The notes below the pieces were generated by a model. It was not told where the DNA came from. It saw only the letters and a program-made list of their open reading frames with translations, and ran no database searches. Source: RBG-16-66-20 sp049651845 (GTDB lineage Bacteria; Pseudomonadota; Gammaproteobacteria; Burkholderiales; SG8-39). From it: DNA of 58,252 nucleotides. Positions 7,671-16,044 of this stretch are shown piece by piece. A program made the position numbers and the translations under genes. Position 1 is the first letter of the stretch; every line of letters starts with the position of its first letter. The stretch spans positions 1 through 58,252 of the forward strand of contig JBASCW010000028.1 of NCBI GenBank assembly GCA_049651845.1. The letters run 5' to 3'.

Positions 7671-9410
7671 TTATGAATTGAGTTTCGCGAGCAATTCGCG
7701 GGTCTTCGCCGGGTCCGACTGCCGCAGCACGCGCTGCGCGAGCGGCTGCACCTCGGCCAGGTTGGTACGCAGCACGCGCTCCTTGATCGCCAGCAGCTGC
7801 TGCGCGTGCATCGAGAAATTGCGCAGGCCGAAGCCCAGCAGCAGGCGCGTGAGCTGCGGCTCGCCGGCCATTTCGCCGCAGACCGCGACCGGCGTGCCGC
7901 CGCGGTTGGCCGCCTGGATGGTGTGCGCGATCAGGTGCAGCACCGCCGGGTGCAGCGGGTCGTACAAGTGGGCAACCGAGTCGTCGGTACGATCGATTGC
8001 GAGGGTGTATTGGATCAGGTCGTTGGTGCCGATCGACAGGAAATCGAGTTTCCTCATGAACATCGGCAGCGCGAGCGCCGCGGCCGGCACCTCGATCATG
8101 CCGCCCACTTCTATCGACTGGTCGTAGGCGACGCCCTTGTCGTCGAGCTGCTGGCGCGCCTGCCTGACCATCGCCAGCGACTGCTCGATCTCGTGCGCGT
8201 GCGCGAGCATCGGCAGCAGGATCCTGACCTTGCCGTACTTCGAGGCGCGCAGGATCGCGCGCAGCTGGGCGAGGAACAGCTGCGGCTCGGCGAGGCAGTA
8301 GCGGATCGCGCGCAGGCCGAGCGCCGGGTTCGGCATCTCTATCGCATTGCCGCCCGCGATGCCGTCGCCGATCGCCTTGTCGGCGCCGATGTCCAGCGTG
8401 CGGATCACCACCGGCCGCCCGTCCATCGCGCGCGCCACCTCGCGGTAGGACTCGAACTGCTCGTCCTCGGGCGGCAGCGACTTGCGGTTCATGAACAGGA
8501 ACTCGGTGCGGAACAGGCCCACGCCCTGCGCGCCCGATTCCTGCACGTCGCCGAGGTCCTCGGGCAGCTCGATGTTGGCGTACAGCTCGACCGGCGTGCC
8601 GTCCAGCGTCGCCGAGGGCGTCGACTTCAGGCGCTTGAGCTTCTGGCGCTCCAGGCCGTGCTGCGACTGGCGCAGGCGGTACTCGCCGAGCACCACCGGG
8701 TCCGGGTCCACCACCAGCACGCCCTGCAGGCCGTCGACGATCAGCAGGTCGTTCTCGCGGATCATGTAGCGCGCGTGGTGCAGGCCCACCAGCGCCGGGA
8801 TGTTGAGGCTGCGCGCGACGATCGCGGTGTGCGAGGTGACGCCGCCGACGTCGGTCACGAAGGCGCCGAACTTGTGGCGCTTGAACAGGATCATGTCCGC
8901 GGGCGACAGGTCGTGCGCCACCACGATCATGTCCTGCTCGGCCGAGGGCAGCGGCTCGGCGCCAGCTTGGCCGCCGGCGAGCGCCTTGAGCACGCGCTCG
9001 ACCACCTGCTCGATGTCCTGGCGCCGCTCGCGCAGGTACGGGTCCTCCATCTCCTCGAACTGCGCCACCAGCTTCTCCATCTGCTGCACCAGCGCCCACT
9101 CGGCGTTGGTGCGCCGGCCGCGGATCAGCTCGCGCGGCGCATGCGACAGCGACGAGTCCTCGAGGATCATGCGGTGCAGGTTGATGAAGGCGGCGAACTC
9201 GCCGGGCGCGTCCTCGGGGATCTGCCCCTCGAGCGCGGCGAGCTCCTGCTTGGCGCGTGCGATCGCCGCGTCGAAGCGGAAGATCTCGCCGGTCACCGCC
9301 GACTCGGGGATCTCGTAGTGCGCGGCCTCCAGGCGCGCGCTCGACACGAGGTGCGCGTGGCCGATGGTGATCCCGGCTGACACGGCGACGCCATGCAGCA
9401 CGAAGTTCAC
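7671..9410 (-). CDS. ptsI: Phosphoenolpyruvate-protein phosphotransferase (PTS enzyme I)
   Basis: 579 residues, GTG start directly abutting the ptsH stop. Enzyme I takes phosphate from PEP and passes it to HPr. The phospho-histidine is H194 in GGVTSHTAIVAR. The C-terminal PEP-binding TIM barrel shows LFRTEFLFM, PMFMRKLDFLSIGTNDLIQY and the catalytic Cys in VCGEMAGEP. Length matches the family (about 575). Together with ptsH and the IIA gene it makes a short phosphorelay. No IIB or IIC permease is present in the window, which is the usual pattern for regulatory PTS systems of betaproteobacteria. Cytoplasmic. Confidence 0.97.
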   Translation of the reverse strand: MNFVLHGVAVSAGITIGHAHLVSSARLEAAHYEIPESAVTGEIFRFDAAIARAKQELAALEGQIPEDAPGEFAAFINLHRMILEDSSLSHAPRELIRGRRTNAEWALVQQMEKLVAQFEEMEDPYLRERRQDIEQVVERVLKALAGGQAGAEPLPSAEQDMIVVAHDLSPADMILFKRHKFGAFVTDVGGVTSHTAIVARSLNIPALVGLHHARYMIRENDLLIVDGLQGVLVVDPDPVVLGEYRLRQSQHGLERQKLKRLKSTPSATLDGTPVELYANIELPEDLGDVQESGAQGVGLFRTEFLFMNRKSLPPEDEQFESYREVARAMDGRPVVIRTLDIGADKAIGDGIAGGNAIEMPNPALGLRAIRYCLAEPQLFLAQLRAILRASKYGKVRILLPMLAHAHEIEQSLAMVRQARQQLDDKGVAYDQSIEVGGMIEVPAAALALPMFMRKLDFLSIGTNDLIQYTLAIDRTDDSVAHLYDPLHPAVLHLIAHTIQAANRGGTPVAVCGEMAGEPQLTRLLLGFGLRNFSMHAQQLLAIKERVLRTNLAEVQPLAQRVLRQSDPAKTRELLAKLNS

Positions 9411-9680
9411 CTACTCCCCCTCGTCGAACTTGTCCGCGATGAGCCTTTGCAGCGCGGCGAGCGCCGCCTCGGCGTCCGCGCCCTGCGCCTCGATGACGAT
9501 CGAGGCGCCCTTGCCGGCCGCGAGCATCATCACGCCCATGATGCTCTTGGCGTTCACGCGCCGGCCGTTGCGCGCGAGCCAGATCTCGCAGGCGAAGCCG
9601 CTCGCGACCTGCGTCAGCTTGGCCGAGGCGCGCGCGTGCAGGCCGAGCTTGTTGACGATCTGGACTTCAGCCGTGGCCAT
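9411..9680 (-). CDS. ptsH: Phosphocarrier protein HPr
   Basis: 89 residues, the normal size. H15 in LGLHARA is the phosphate acceptor from enzyme I, and S46 in AKSIMGVMML is the regulatory serine targeted by HPr kinase in species that have it. It overlaps the upstream IIA gene by 14 bases and ends exactly where ptsI begins. It passes phosphate to the IIA protein encoded upstream. Conservation of the Ser46 motif suggests an HprK/P control step, but no hprK gene is in the window. Confidence 0.97.
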   Translation of the reverse strand: MATAEVQIVNKLGLHARASAKLTQVASGFACEIWLARNGRRVNAKSIMGVMMLAAGKGASIVIEAQGADAEAALAALQRLIADKFDEGE

Positions 9681-10074
9681 TGCAGGTGTCCGTGGTCATG
9701 TGTACCACGCCGGCGGCGCCGCCCGAAAGCGCCTTTTCGACCACGGTCGCGAGCGGCTGATCGCGGTAGGTGAGCGCGCGGATCAGCATCGGCAGGTTGA
9801 CGCCCGCGATGCCCTCGACCCGGCCCGGCACGAGCAGCTGCAGCGCGATGTTGCCCGGCGTGGCGCCGTAGATGTCGGTGAGCACCAGCACGCCCTGGCC
9901 CTCGTCGAGCTGCGCCACCAGGTCGCGCGCCTGCGGCAGCATCGCCTCGGGGTCGTCGTGCACCGTGATGCCGACCTGGCGCACGCGCAACGGGCGCTTG
10001 CCGAGCACGTGGCTCGCCGAGTGGATCAGCGCCTCGCCGAAGGCGCCGTGCGCGACGATGAGGATGCCGATCAT
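9667..10074 (-). CDS. PTS IIA component, mannose (EIIA-Man) family
   Basis: 135 residues with the fructose/mannose IIA fold. H9 in ILIVAHGAFGEAL is the phosphorylation site. The block VLVLTDIYGATPGN is typical of EIIA-Man. It accepts phosphate from HPr. With no IIB, IIC or IID genes nearby it is unlikely to move sugar and more likely acts as a phosphorylation-dependent regulator. Its ATG overlaps the gshB stop (ATGA), and the gshB-IIA-ptsH-ptsI order is a known betaproteobacterial arrangement. Confidence 0.95.
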   Translation of the reverse strand: MIGILIVAHGAFGEALIHSASHVLGKRPLRVRQVGITVHDDPEAMLPQARDLVAQLDEGQGVLVLTDIYGATPGNIALQLLVPGRVEGIAGVNLPMLIRALTYRDQPLATVVEKALSGGAAGVVHMTTDTCNGHG

Positions 10075-11033
10075 CGTTGCGCGTCCTTCAACTTCTGCTC
10101 CAGGGCGCCTATGAACATTCCGGAAACGTCAAACCCGGTCTGGTCCTGGATCTCGCGAAAGCAGGTGGGGCTCGTGACGTTGACCTCGGTGAGATAGTCG
10201 CCGATCACGTCCAGTCCCACCAGCAGCAGGCCGCGCGCGGCGAGCACGGGCCCGAGCGCCGCGGCGATCTCGCGGTCGCGCGCCGACAGCGGCTGCGCGA
10301 CGCCGCGCCCGCCCGCCGCGAGGTTGGCGCGGGATTCGCCAGGCTTGGCGATTCTCGCGAGCGCGTGCGGCACCGGCTCGCCGTCGATCAGCAGCACGCG
10401 CTTGTCGCCCGCGGTGATCTCCGCGATGTAGCGCTGCGCCATGATGCTGCGCCCGCCCGGGCCGGAAGACCCGGCCGTCATGGTTTCGACGATCACGTTG
10501 CGGTTGGGGTCGTCGGCCTTGACGCGAAAGATGCTCTCGCCGCCCATGCCGTCCAGGCGCTTGAGAATCACGTCGCGGTGCTGGTCGATGAAAGCGTGCA
10601 CGCGCGCCGGGTCGCGCGCCGCGAGCGTCGGCGCGATGAAATGCGGGAACTCGAGGATGCCGAGCTTCTCGTTGTGGTCGCGCACCGCGGCCGGATTGTT
10701 GAACACGCGCGCGCCCTCGCGCTCGGCCTGCGACAGCAGCCAGACGCTGGTGAGGTACTCCAGGTCGAAGGGCGGGTCCTTGCGCATGAGCACCGCGTCG
10801 AAGAACGCGAGCGGATGGCGCTCGCCGGCGTGGTGGCGGTACCAGTCCTCGTCGTTGTCGGTGAGCGCGAGCCGGCCCGCGCTCGCCGACACGCCGCCCT
10901 GCCAGGCGAGGTCGCCCTGCTCGCAGCTCCAGACCTCGTGGCCGCGCGCCTGCGCGGCGCGCATCATCGCGACGCTCGTGTCCTTGTAGGCCTTGAGCGA
11001 GTCGAGCGGGTCGAGGATGAAGAGAAACTTCAC
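10071..11033 (-). CDS. gshB: Glutathione synthetase
   Basis: 320 residues, GTG start at 11033 (VKFLFILDPLDSLKAYKDTS), which overlaps the gshA stop by 4 bases. An open frame continues further upstream but is a shadow of gshA. It is an ATP-grasp ligase that adds glycine to gamma-glutamylcysteine. Characteristic stretches are SVAMMRAAQARGHEV near the N-terminus, RKDPPFDLEYLT, the ATP-binding KRLDGMGGESIFR and the C-terminal LLVGLDVIGDYLTEVNVTSP. Cytoplasmic, second step of glutathione synthesis after gshA. Confidence 0.97.
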   Translation of the reverse strand: MKFLFILDPLDSLKAYKDTSVAMMRAAQARGHEVWSCEQGDLAWQGGVSASAGRLALTDNDEDWYRHHAGERHPLAFFDAVLMRKDPPFDLEYLTSVWLLSQAEREGARVFNNPAAVRDHNEKLGILEFPHFIAPTLAARDPARVHAFIDQHRDVILKRLDGMGGESIFRVKADDPNRNVIVETMTAGSSGPGGRSIMAQRYIAEITAGDKRVLLIDGEPVPHALARIAKPGESRANLAAGGRGVAQPLSARDREIAAALGPVLAARGLLLVGLDVIGDYLTEVNVTSPTCFREIQDQTGFDVSGMFIGALEQKLKDAQR

Positions 11034-12352
11034 CCGGCGGGAGCCGCGGCGGACGGCGCGGGCGTTGTGCTGGACGGCGCGGGCGCCGTGGTTTCCAGCT
11101 CCAGTCCGGCGGCCGCGAGCGCCAGGCGCGCAACCACGCCGTAGGCGTAGAAGCGGTTCGGCGGCGCGTCGCAATGGGCGTGCGGGTCGGGCAGCGAGCA
11201 GGACTGCTCGAAGGCGAGCGGCACGAAGTGCATGCCCGGCGCGTTGAGGTTCTCGTCGGCCGCGCGCGCGCCGTGCACGCGGTAGAAGCCGCCGATCACG
11301 TAGCGGTCGATCATGTAGACCACCGGCTCGGCGGCCTTCTCCTCGATGCGCTCCACCGTGTGCACGCCTTCCTGGATGATGACCTCGGTCACCGCGAGGC
11401 CCTCCTTGACCACCGCCATCTTGTTGCGCTGCTTGCGGTTGAGGTCGCGCACCTCGGCGGCGTCCTGCACCATCATCACGCCCATGCCGTAGGTGCCGGC
11501 GTCGGCCTTGACCGCGACGTAGGGCCGATCCTTGATGCCGTACTCGAGGTACTTGAGGCGGATCTTTTCCAGCAGCATGGCGACGTTCGAGGCGAGGCAT
11601 TCCTCGCCCTCGCGCGCCTGGAAGTCGATCTCGCCGCAGCGCGCGTGGTAGGGGTTCACGAGCCAGGGATCGATCGAGAGCTGCTGCGCGAACTCCGCGG
11701 CGATCTGGTCGTAGGCCGCGAAGTGCGCCGATTTGCGCCGCAGCGCCCAGCCCGCATGCAGCGGCGGCAGCAGCACCTGCTCGTCCAGCCCCTTGAGGAT
11801 CTCCGGGATGCCGGCCGAGAGGTCGTTGTTGACGAGGATCGCGCAGGGATCGAAGCCCTCCACGCCGAGGCGGGCGCCGTCACGCTTGAGGGGCTCGACG
11901 CGCAGCTTGCGTCCGCTCGCGGTCTCCAGCTCGGTCGGCGCGCCGATTTCGGGGTTGAACGTGCCGACGCGCACCTCGAGCCCGGTCTGGCGCAGGATCG
12001 CCGCGAGCGTCGCCACGCTCTCAAGGTACCAGCGGTTGCGCGTGTGGTTCTCGGGCACCAGCAGCAGGTTCCTCGCGTCGGGGCAGATCTTCTCGATCGC
12101 CGCGGTGGCCGCCTGCACCGCGAGCGGCATGAACGCGGCCGACAGGTTGTTGAAACCGCCGGGAAAGAGGTTGGTGTCCACCGGCGCCAGCTTGAAGCCG
12201 GAGTTGCGCAGGTCCACCGAGCAGTAGAACGGCGGCGTGTGCTCCTGCCAGCGCAGCCGGAACCAGCGCTCGATCGCGGTGCTCGCGTCGAGGATGCGCT
12301 GCTCGAGCTCGAGCAGCGGTCCGTTCAGCGCGGTGGTGAGGTGCGGAACCAA
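11030..12352 (-). CDS. gshA: Glutamate-cysteine ligase, proteobacterial GshA family
   Basis: 440 residues, TTG start at 12352. It joins glutamate and cysteine, the first step of glutathione synthesis. It belongs to the GshA type found in beta- and some gammaproteobacteria (the family first described from acidithiobacilli), not to the E. coli type. Visible family blocks include YCSVDLRNSGFKLAPVDTN, FPGGFNNL, GWALRRKSAHF and VKADAGTYGMGVMM. The C-terminal end is Pro/Ala-rich (APAPSSTTPAPSAAAPAG) and probably disordered. The gene sits 6 bases after the cytochrome gene and overlaps gshB by 4 bases. Confidence 0.93.
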   Translation of the reverse strand: MVPHLTTALNGPLLELEQRILDASTAIERWFRLRWQEHTPPFYCSVDLRNSGFKLAPVDTNLFPGGFNNLSAAFMPLAVQAATAAIEKICPDARNLLLVPENHTRNRWYLESVATLAAILRQTGLEVRVGTFNPEIGAPTELETASGRKLRVEPLKRDGARLGVEGFDPCAILVNNDLSAGIPEILKGLDEQVLLPPLHAGWALRRKSAHFAAYDQIAAEFAQQLSIDPWLVNPYHARCGEIDFQAREGEECLASNVAMLLEKIRLKYLEYGIKDRPYVAVKADAGTYGMGVMMVQDAAEVRDLNRKQRNKMAVVKEGLAVTEVIIQEGVHTVERIEEKAAEPVVYMIDRYVIGGFYRVHGARAADENLNAPGMHFVPLAFEQSCSLPDPHAHCDAPPNRFYAYGVVARLALAAAGLELETTAPAPSSTTPAPSAAAPAG

Positions 12353-12358
12353 AACCTA

Positions 12359-12856
12359 CTACTTCTTCGCGGCCGGCTCTTTCAGGTTGCCGCCGGCGCC
12401 GTTGGCCATGAACACCACCGCGCGTGTGAGCTCCTCGTCCGTGAGGCTGCTGCCGGCGCGCGGCGGCATCGCGCCCTTGCCCTTGAGCACCGCCTGCATC
12501 ATGCCGTCGAGCCCCGTCTTCAGGCGCGGGGCCCAGGCGGCCTTGTCGCCGAGCTTGGGCGCGTTCGCGACGCCCGGCACGTGGCAGGCGGCGCAGCCTT
12601 CCTTGACGATCTCCTCTGCCGACTTGGGCGCGCCGGCCGCGGCGCCCGCGGCGCCGAATTCGACCTTGCCGACCGGCAGGATGCGCGCGGCGACCGCCTC
12701 GGGCGCGAGCGCCGCGGGGTCGGCGCTCGGCCGGCTCACCACCAGGTGCACGATCATCACGATGCCGAAGATCGGCACCACGAAGGCGAGCAGCACCACC
12801 GTGATCAGCTGCTGCGGCGTCTTGATGAAGGAGGAATGCTCGTCGTGCTCGGCCAT
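12359..12856 (-). CDS. Membrane-anchored monohaem cytochrome c5-like protein
   Basis: 165 residues. A single membrane segment at about residues 16-40 (LITVVLLAFVVPIFGIVMIV) follows the N-terminal IKTPQQ typical of betaproteobacterial cytochrome c5. One haem-binding site C88-A-A-C-H92 is present, and GAMPPRAG about 45 residues later gives the Met axial ligand. It probably shuttles electrons to a terminal oxidase on the periplasmic side. It leads the long minus-strand run that continues with gshA. The middle Ala/Gly/Pro-rich stretch (about 44-80) is a flexible linker. Confidence 0.9.
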   Translation of the reverse strand: MAEHDEHSSFIKTPQQLITVVLLAFVVPIFGIVMIVHLVVSRPSADPAALAPEAVAARILPVGKVEFGAAGAAAGAPKSAEEIVKEGCAACHVPGVANAPKLGDKAAWAPRLKTGLDGMMQAVLKGKGAMPPRAGSSLTDEELTRAVVFMANGAGGNLKEPAAKK

Positions 12857-12906
12857 GCGCAGCCTCGTGAAGTCAGGACCGCGGCGCCTTGCCCGCGGTT
12901 GGGTGC

Positions 12907-12915
12907 TGGTAAAAT
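12907..12915 (+). promoter_or_regulatory. Possible extended -10 promoter for tRNA-Arg
   Basis: TGG-TAAAAT matches an extended -10 box and lies 34 bases before the tRNA. The -35 region (around 12888, CTTGCC) is poor, which is common for extended -10 promoters. No other promoter-like sequence is seen between the cytochrome start and the tRNA. Confidence 0.4.
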
Positions 12916-12949
12916 GCTGATTTTAGCGTGAAACTCTCGCGCTAACTAC

Positions 12950-13026
12950 GCGCCCGTAGCTCAGCTGGATAGAGTACTGCCCTCCGAAGGCAGGGGTCGG
13001 ACGTTCGAATCGTCTCGGGCGCGCCA
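12950..13026 (+). tRNA. tRNA-Arg (anticodon CCG)
   Basis: 77 bases with CCA encoded. The acceptor arms GCGCCCG (12950-12956) and CGGGCGC (13016-13022) pair fully. The anticodon stem is CTGCC/GGCAG with loop CTCCGAA, giving anticodon CCG (12984-12986), which reads the arginine codon CGG. The T arm has TTCGAAT in its loop. No pairing faults seen. Confidence 0.97.
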
Positions 13027-13080
13027 CATCTTTCCAGAGCCTGCCGGCGGGCAGCGGCACGCCGTGGAGACACTGCTGCC

Positions 13081-13203
13081 ATGACTCGACTTTGCGAAGG
13101 CCGCGTTGCCATCGTCACCGGCGCGCCGGAGAAGGGGCGCATCCGCGAGATGCCGCCCAGGGTGCGCGGGAATTCGGGCATGGACGGCTTGGAGCTCGAC
13201 TGA
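13081..13203 (+). pseudogene. Remnant of a short-chain dehydrogenase gene
   Basis: A 40-codon frame beginning MTRLCEGRVAIVTGA, the typical N-terminus and first half of the NAD-binding glycine motif of an SDR. It then breaks off (PEKGRIREM...) before GRGIG and ends at TGA 13201. The family normally has 250-300 residues. The tail GNSGMDGLELD may be the original C-terminus, which would mean an internal deletion. It cannot bind cofactor and is almost certainly not a functional enzyme. Confidence 0.65.
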
Positions 13204-13210
13204 GGGACCG

Positions 13211-13531
13211 ATGGCGATCGACTACGAGCACTTGATGCGCCTCAGGCGCGAGGGCGAGCGCTTCCGCTACGGCGATCGCGAAACGATGCTCTATGCGCTC
13301 GGCGTCGGCATGGGCCGCGATCCGCTCGACGAGGTCGAGCTTGCCTACGTGTTCGAGCGCCCGGGCGCCGCGCTGAAGACGGTGCCCAGCCTGGCGACCG
13401 TGCTCGCGCGCGTGCCGCTGCTCAAGGACTGCGGCTACGACTACGGCAAGGTGGTGTCGTTCCGCTGCCGGGTGCCGGAGCGAGACAACGCTGTGGTCAT
13501 CAACAACGGCAAGTGTATGCTTGCGTTTTGA
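13211..13531 (+). pseudogene. Internally deleted MaoC-type enoyl-CoA hydratase
   Basis: 106 codons. Residues 1-82 (MAIDYEHLMRLRREGERFRY to GYDYGKV) match the N-terminal hot-dog half of MaoC-like enoyl-CoA hydratases such as those in steroid or bile-acid side-chain pathways. The last 24 residues (RVPERDNAVVINNGKC) look like the C-terminal end of the same family. The central part, including the catalytic D-x-x-x-x-H hydratase motif, is missing. The full enzyme is about 280 residues. It starts 8 bases after the SDR remnant. I treat it as a pseudogene, although the frame is open and has its own ATG. Confidence 0.65.
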
Positions 13532-13547
13532 GGGAGCGAATCACGAC

Positions 13548-14522
13548 ATGACTGAGAATCGAATCCTGCTTTCCGGGATCGCGGCGCTGCTGCTGGCAGC
13601 GGGCAACGCGAGCGCCCAATACCCTGCCAAGCCCGTCACGATGCTGGTGCCCTACGCCGCGGGCGGGCCCACCGATACCGTGGCGCGCGTGACCGGACAG
13701 GCGATGGGCAAGCCGCTCGGCCAGACGGTGGTGGTGGAGAACCGGCCGAGCGCCGGCGGCATCCTCGCGCCCGAGCTGGTGAAGAACGCCAAGCCCGACG
13801 GCTACACGATCCTGATCCACCACATCGGCATGGCGACCACGCCGGCGCTCTATCGCCAGCTGCGCTTCAACCCGCTCACCGACTACGAGTACATCGGCCT
13901 CATCAACGACGTGCCGATGACGATCATCGCGCGGCAGAACTTCCCCGCGAATGACTTCAAGGAGTTCCTCGCCTACATCAAGGCCAACAAGGACAAGGTG
14001 AGCTACGCCAACGCCGGCATCGGCGCAGCCTCGCACCTGTGCGGCATGCTGTTCATGAGTGCGATCCAGACCGACGTGCTCACCGTGCCGTACAAGGGCA
14101 CGGCGCCGGCGATGAACGACCTGCTGGGCGGCACGGTGGATTTCATGTGCGACCAGACGACCAACACCACGACGCAGATCAAGAGCGGCAAGGTGAAGGT
14201 CTACGGCGTGACCTCGCTCAAGCGTGTGCCCTCGCTGCCCGATGTGCCGACGCTGGACGAGCTGGGCCTGAAGGGCTTCGAGGTCGGCATCTGGCACGCC
14301 CTGTACGCGCCCAAGGGCACGCCCAAGGAGGCGCTCGACAAGCTGGTCGCCGCGCTGCAAGTGGCGGTCAAGGACGCGGACGTCAACAAGCGCTTCGCCG
14401 ACCTGGGCGCGACCGCCTACCCGGCCGACAAGGCCACGCCCGCCGCGCTCGCCAAGCACGTCAGGTCCGAGATCGACCGCTGGGGGCCAATCATCAAGAA
14501 GGCCGGGGTGTACGCGGACTGA
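13548..14522 (+). CDS. Bug-family (TctC-like) periplasmic solute-binding receptor
   Basis: 324 residues from ATG 13548, which has the ribosome-binding site GAGGGAG. The signal peptide ends at GNASAQ, followed by YPAKPVTMLVPYAAGGPTDTVAR. Further family blocks are GQTVVVENRPSAGG, DGYTILI, YANAGIGAASHLCG and VPYKGTAPAMNDLLGG. It would bind a carboxylate in the periplasm. No transporter membrane genes are near. It follows the two broken fatty-acid or steroid type genes, so its original partner pathway may be decaying. It is followed by a strong terminator. Confidence 0.93.
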   Translation: MTENRILLSGIAALLLAAGNASAQYPAKPVTMLVPYAAGGPTDTVARVTGQAMGKPLGQTVVVENRPSAGGILAPELVKNAKPDGYTILIHHIGMATTPALYRQLRFNPLTDYEYIGLINDVPMTIIARQNFPANDFKEFLAYIKANKDKVSYANAGIGAASHLCGMLFMSAIQTDVLTVPYKGTAPAMNDLLGGTVDFMCDQTTNTTTQIKSGKVKVYGVTSLKRVPSLPDVPTLDELGLKGFEVGIWHALYAPKGTPKEALDKLVAALQVAVKDADVNKRFADLGATAYPADKATPAALAKHVRSEIDRWGPIIKKAGVYAD

Positions 14523-14546
14523 TTTTTCTCTGCAGTGGAAAGAAGA

Positions 14547-14571
14547 AAGCCGCCTGGAGGCGGCTTTTTTT
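14547..14571 (+). terminator. Intrinsic terminator after the Bug gene
   Basis: AAGCCGCC and GGCGGCTT form an 8-bp stem with a TGGA loop, followed by a run of seven T. It lies between convergent genes. The opposite strand has A-rich sequence before and TTTC after the stem, so it could stop the dienelactone hydrolase transcript as well. Confidence 0.9.
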
Positions 14572-14587
14572 GTTGCGGCGTCGGCGA

Positions 14588-15364
14588 CTATTTGAAGACG
14601 CTGCTGAAGAACTTCGCGGCCTCGGCCTTCGACTGCTTGTCCACCTCGGCGTTGTAGGCGAGCGGCAGCTTGTACTGCTGGCCCTTCTCGGTCGCCTCGG
14701 GGTTGGTGAAGGCGTGCAGCGCGCCCGGGTAGTTGATGAAATTCATCGCCGTGCCGAGGTCCTTCTTCAGCGCTTCGATCTGCTCGGGCTTGTTGAACGG
14801 ATCGTCGGCGCCGTTGAGCACCAACACCTTCGCCTTGAGCGGGGCCTGTGCCGTGCGGTAGCCACCGAGGCTCGGGTGGAAGGCGGCCACGCCTGCCAGG
14901 TCGGCGCCCGCCCGCGCCGCGCTTAACACGACCGCGCCGCCCATGCAGTAGCCCGAGGCGCCGATGCGCTTGCCGTCGACAGTCGCGTGCTTTGCGAGCT
15001 GCTCGCGCGCCGCGTTGAAGCGGCTCTGCACCGCGGCTGGATTGCCCATCACCGACTTCATCAGCGCGCCGGCGTCCGTGGGGTTGTCGGCGATCTTCGC
15101 GTCGCCGTACATGTCGGCGACGAAAGCCGTGTAACCCTGCTGCGCGAAACGGCGCGCTTCCGCGCGCGTGTGCTTGGTGATGCCCCACCATTCGTGCACC
15201 ACCACGATCCCGGGGCGCTTGGCCCTGGTCGCGTCGTCGTAAACGATGAATCCCTTCATGACGGTGTCGCCGTCCTCGTAGGTGACGGCTTCTTCCTGGA
15301 TCGCGGCCCGGGCCTGGCCCGCGAGGGACAGCGCGGCGATCACGCCGGTTAGCAGCTTGCGCAT
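14588..15364 (-). CDS. Secreted dienelactone hydrolase family protein
   Basis: 258 residues from ATG 15364, chosen because AAGGAGGA lies 8 bases upstream and the protein then begins with a proper signal peptide (MRKLLTGVIAALSLAGQARA). Alpha/beta-hydrolase fold with the Cys nucleophile in ASGYCMGGAVV, the acid in NGADDPF and the His in LHAFTNP. The conserved Glu is in VVHEWWG. Members cleave dienelactones or similar esters, and exported ones are usually of unknown substrate. Transcribed divergently from the AhpD-like gene. Confidence 0.9.
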   Translation of the reverse strand: MRKLLTGVIAALSLAGQARAAIQEEAVTYEDGDTVMKGFIVYDDATRAKRPGIVVVHEWWGITKHTRAEARRFAQQGYTAFVADMYGDAKIADNPTDAGALMKSVMGNPAAVQSRFNAAREQLAKHATVDGKRIGASGYCMGGAVVLSAARAGADLAGVAAFHPSLGGYRTAQAPLKAKVLVLNGADDPFNKPEQIEALKKDLGTAMNFINYPGALHAFTNPEATEKGQQYKLPLAYNAEVDKQSKAEAAKFFSSVFK

Positions 15365-15440
15365 GCGGAAATCCTCCTTGGAGTGGTTTGGGGTAGCTAG
15401 AATACAGGCACTATCCCCCACTTATTCCATCGCTCGACGC

Positions 15441-16037
15441 ATGAACGAGAAGCCCGTAAGCCGTTTCCCGGTGCCGGCGCTGAAGGATCTGCCGGCCGAC
15501 ATCCGCGAGCGCATCGAAGCGGTGCAGCAGAAGACCGGCTTCGTGCCCAACGTGTTCCTCGCGCTCGCGCACCGTCCGGCCGAGTGGCGCGCCTTCGTGG
15601 CCTATCACGACGCGCTGATGGAGAAGGAGCCCGGCGGCGACTGCACGCTGAGCAAGGCCGAGCGCGAGATGATCGTGGTCGCGACCTCGGGGGCCAACCA
15701 CTGCCAGTATTGCGTGGTCGCGCACGGCGCGATCCTGCGCATCCGCGCCAAGGAGCCGCGCATCGCCGACCAGCTGGCGGTCAATTACCGCAAGGCCGAC
15801 CTCGCGCCGCGCCAGCGCGCCATGCTCGATTTCGCGATGCAGGTCGCGCTCGAATCGCACGTCGTGGACGACGCGGCGCTGGAGCGCCTGCGCGCGCAAG
15901 GCTTCACGCAGGAGGACGCCTGGGACATCGCCGCGATCGCGGCGTTCTTCGCCATGTCGAACCGGCTCGCCAACGTGACGAGCATGCGCCCGAACGACGA
16001 GTTCTACCTGCTCGGCCGGGTGCCGAAGGCGAAATAG
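15441..16037 (+). CDS. AhpD/carboxymuconolactone decarboxylase-type peroxidase-related protein
   Basis: 198 residues from ATG 15441. The active-site motif C-x-x-C-x-x-x-H is seen in NHCQYCVVAHGAIL, with the preceding acid in KAEREMIVV. This matches the peroxidase-related branch of the AhpD fold, all-helical cytoplasmic proteins that reduce peroxides through the two cysteines. The physiological partner is unknown. It ends 7 bases before the convergent amidase gene, and no terminator is seen between them. Confidence 0.88.
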   Translation: MNEKPVSRFPVPALKDLPADIRERIEAVQQKTGFVPNVFLALAHRPAEWRAFVAYHDALMEKEPGGDCTLSKAEREMIVVATSGANHCQYCVVAHGAILRIRAKEPRIADQLAVNYRKADLAPRQRAMLDFAMQVALESHVVDDAALERLRAQGFTQEDAWDIAAIAAFFAMSNRLANVTSMRPNDEFYLLGRVPKAK

Positions 16038-16044
16038 CGCGACT

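Noticed and set aside
7806..9380. A 524-codon open frame on the plus strand opposite ptsI
   Set aside because: Antisense shadow of ptsI, low-complexity composition, no ribosome-binding site.
12950..13531. tRNA-Arg 3' end as an attachment site of an integrated element
   Set aside because: No second copy of the tRNA 3' end and no integrase gene is seen in the window.
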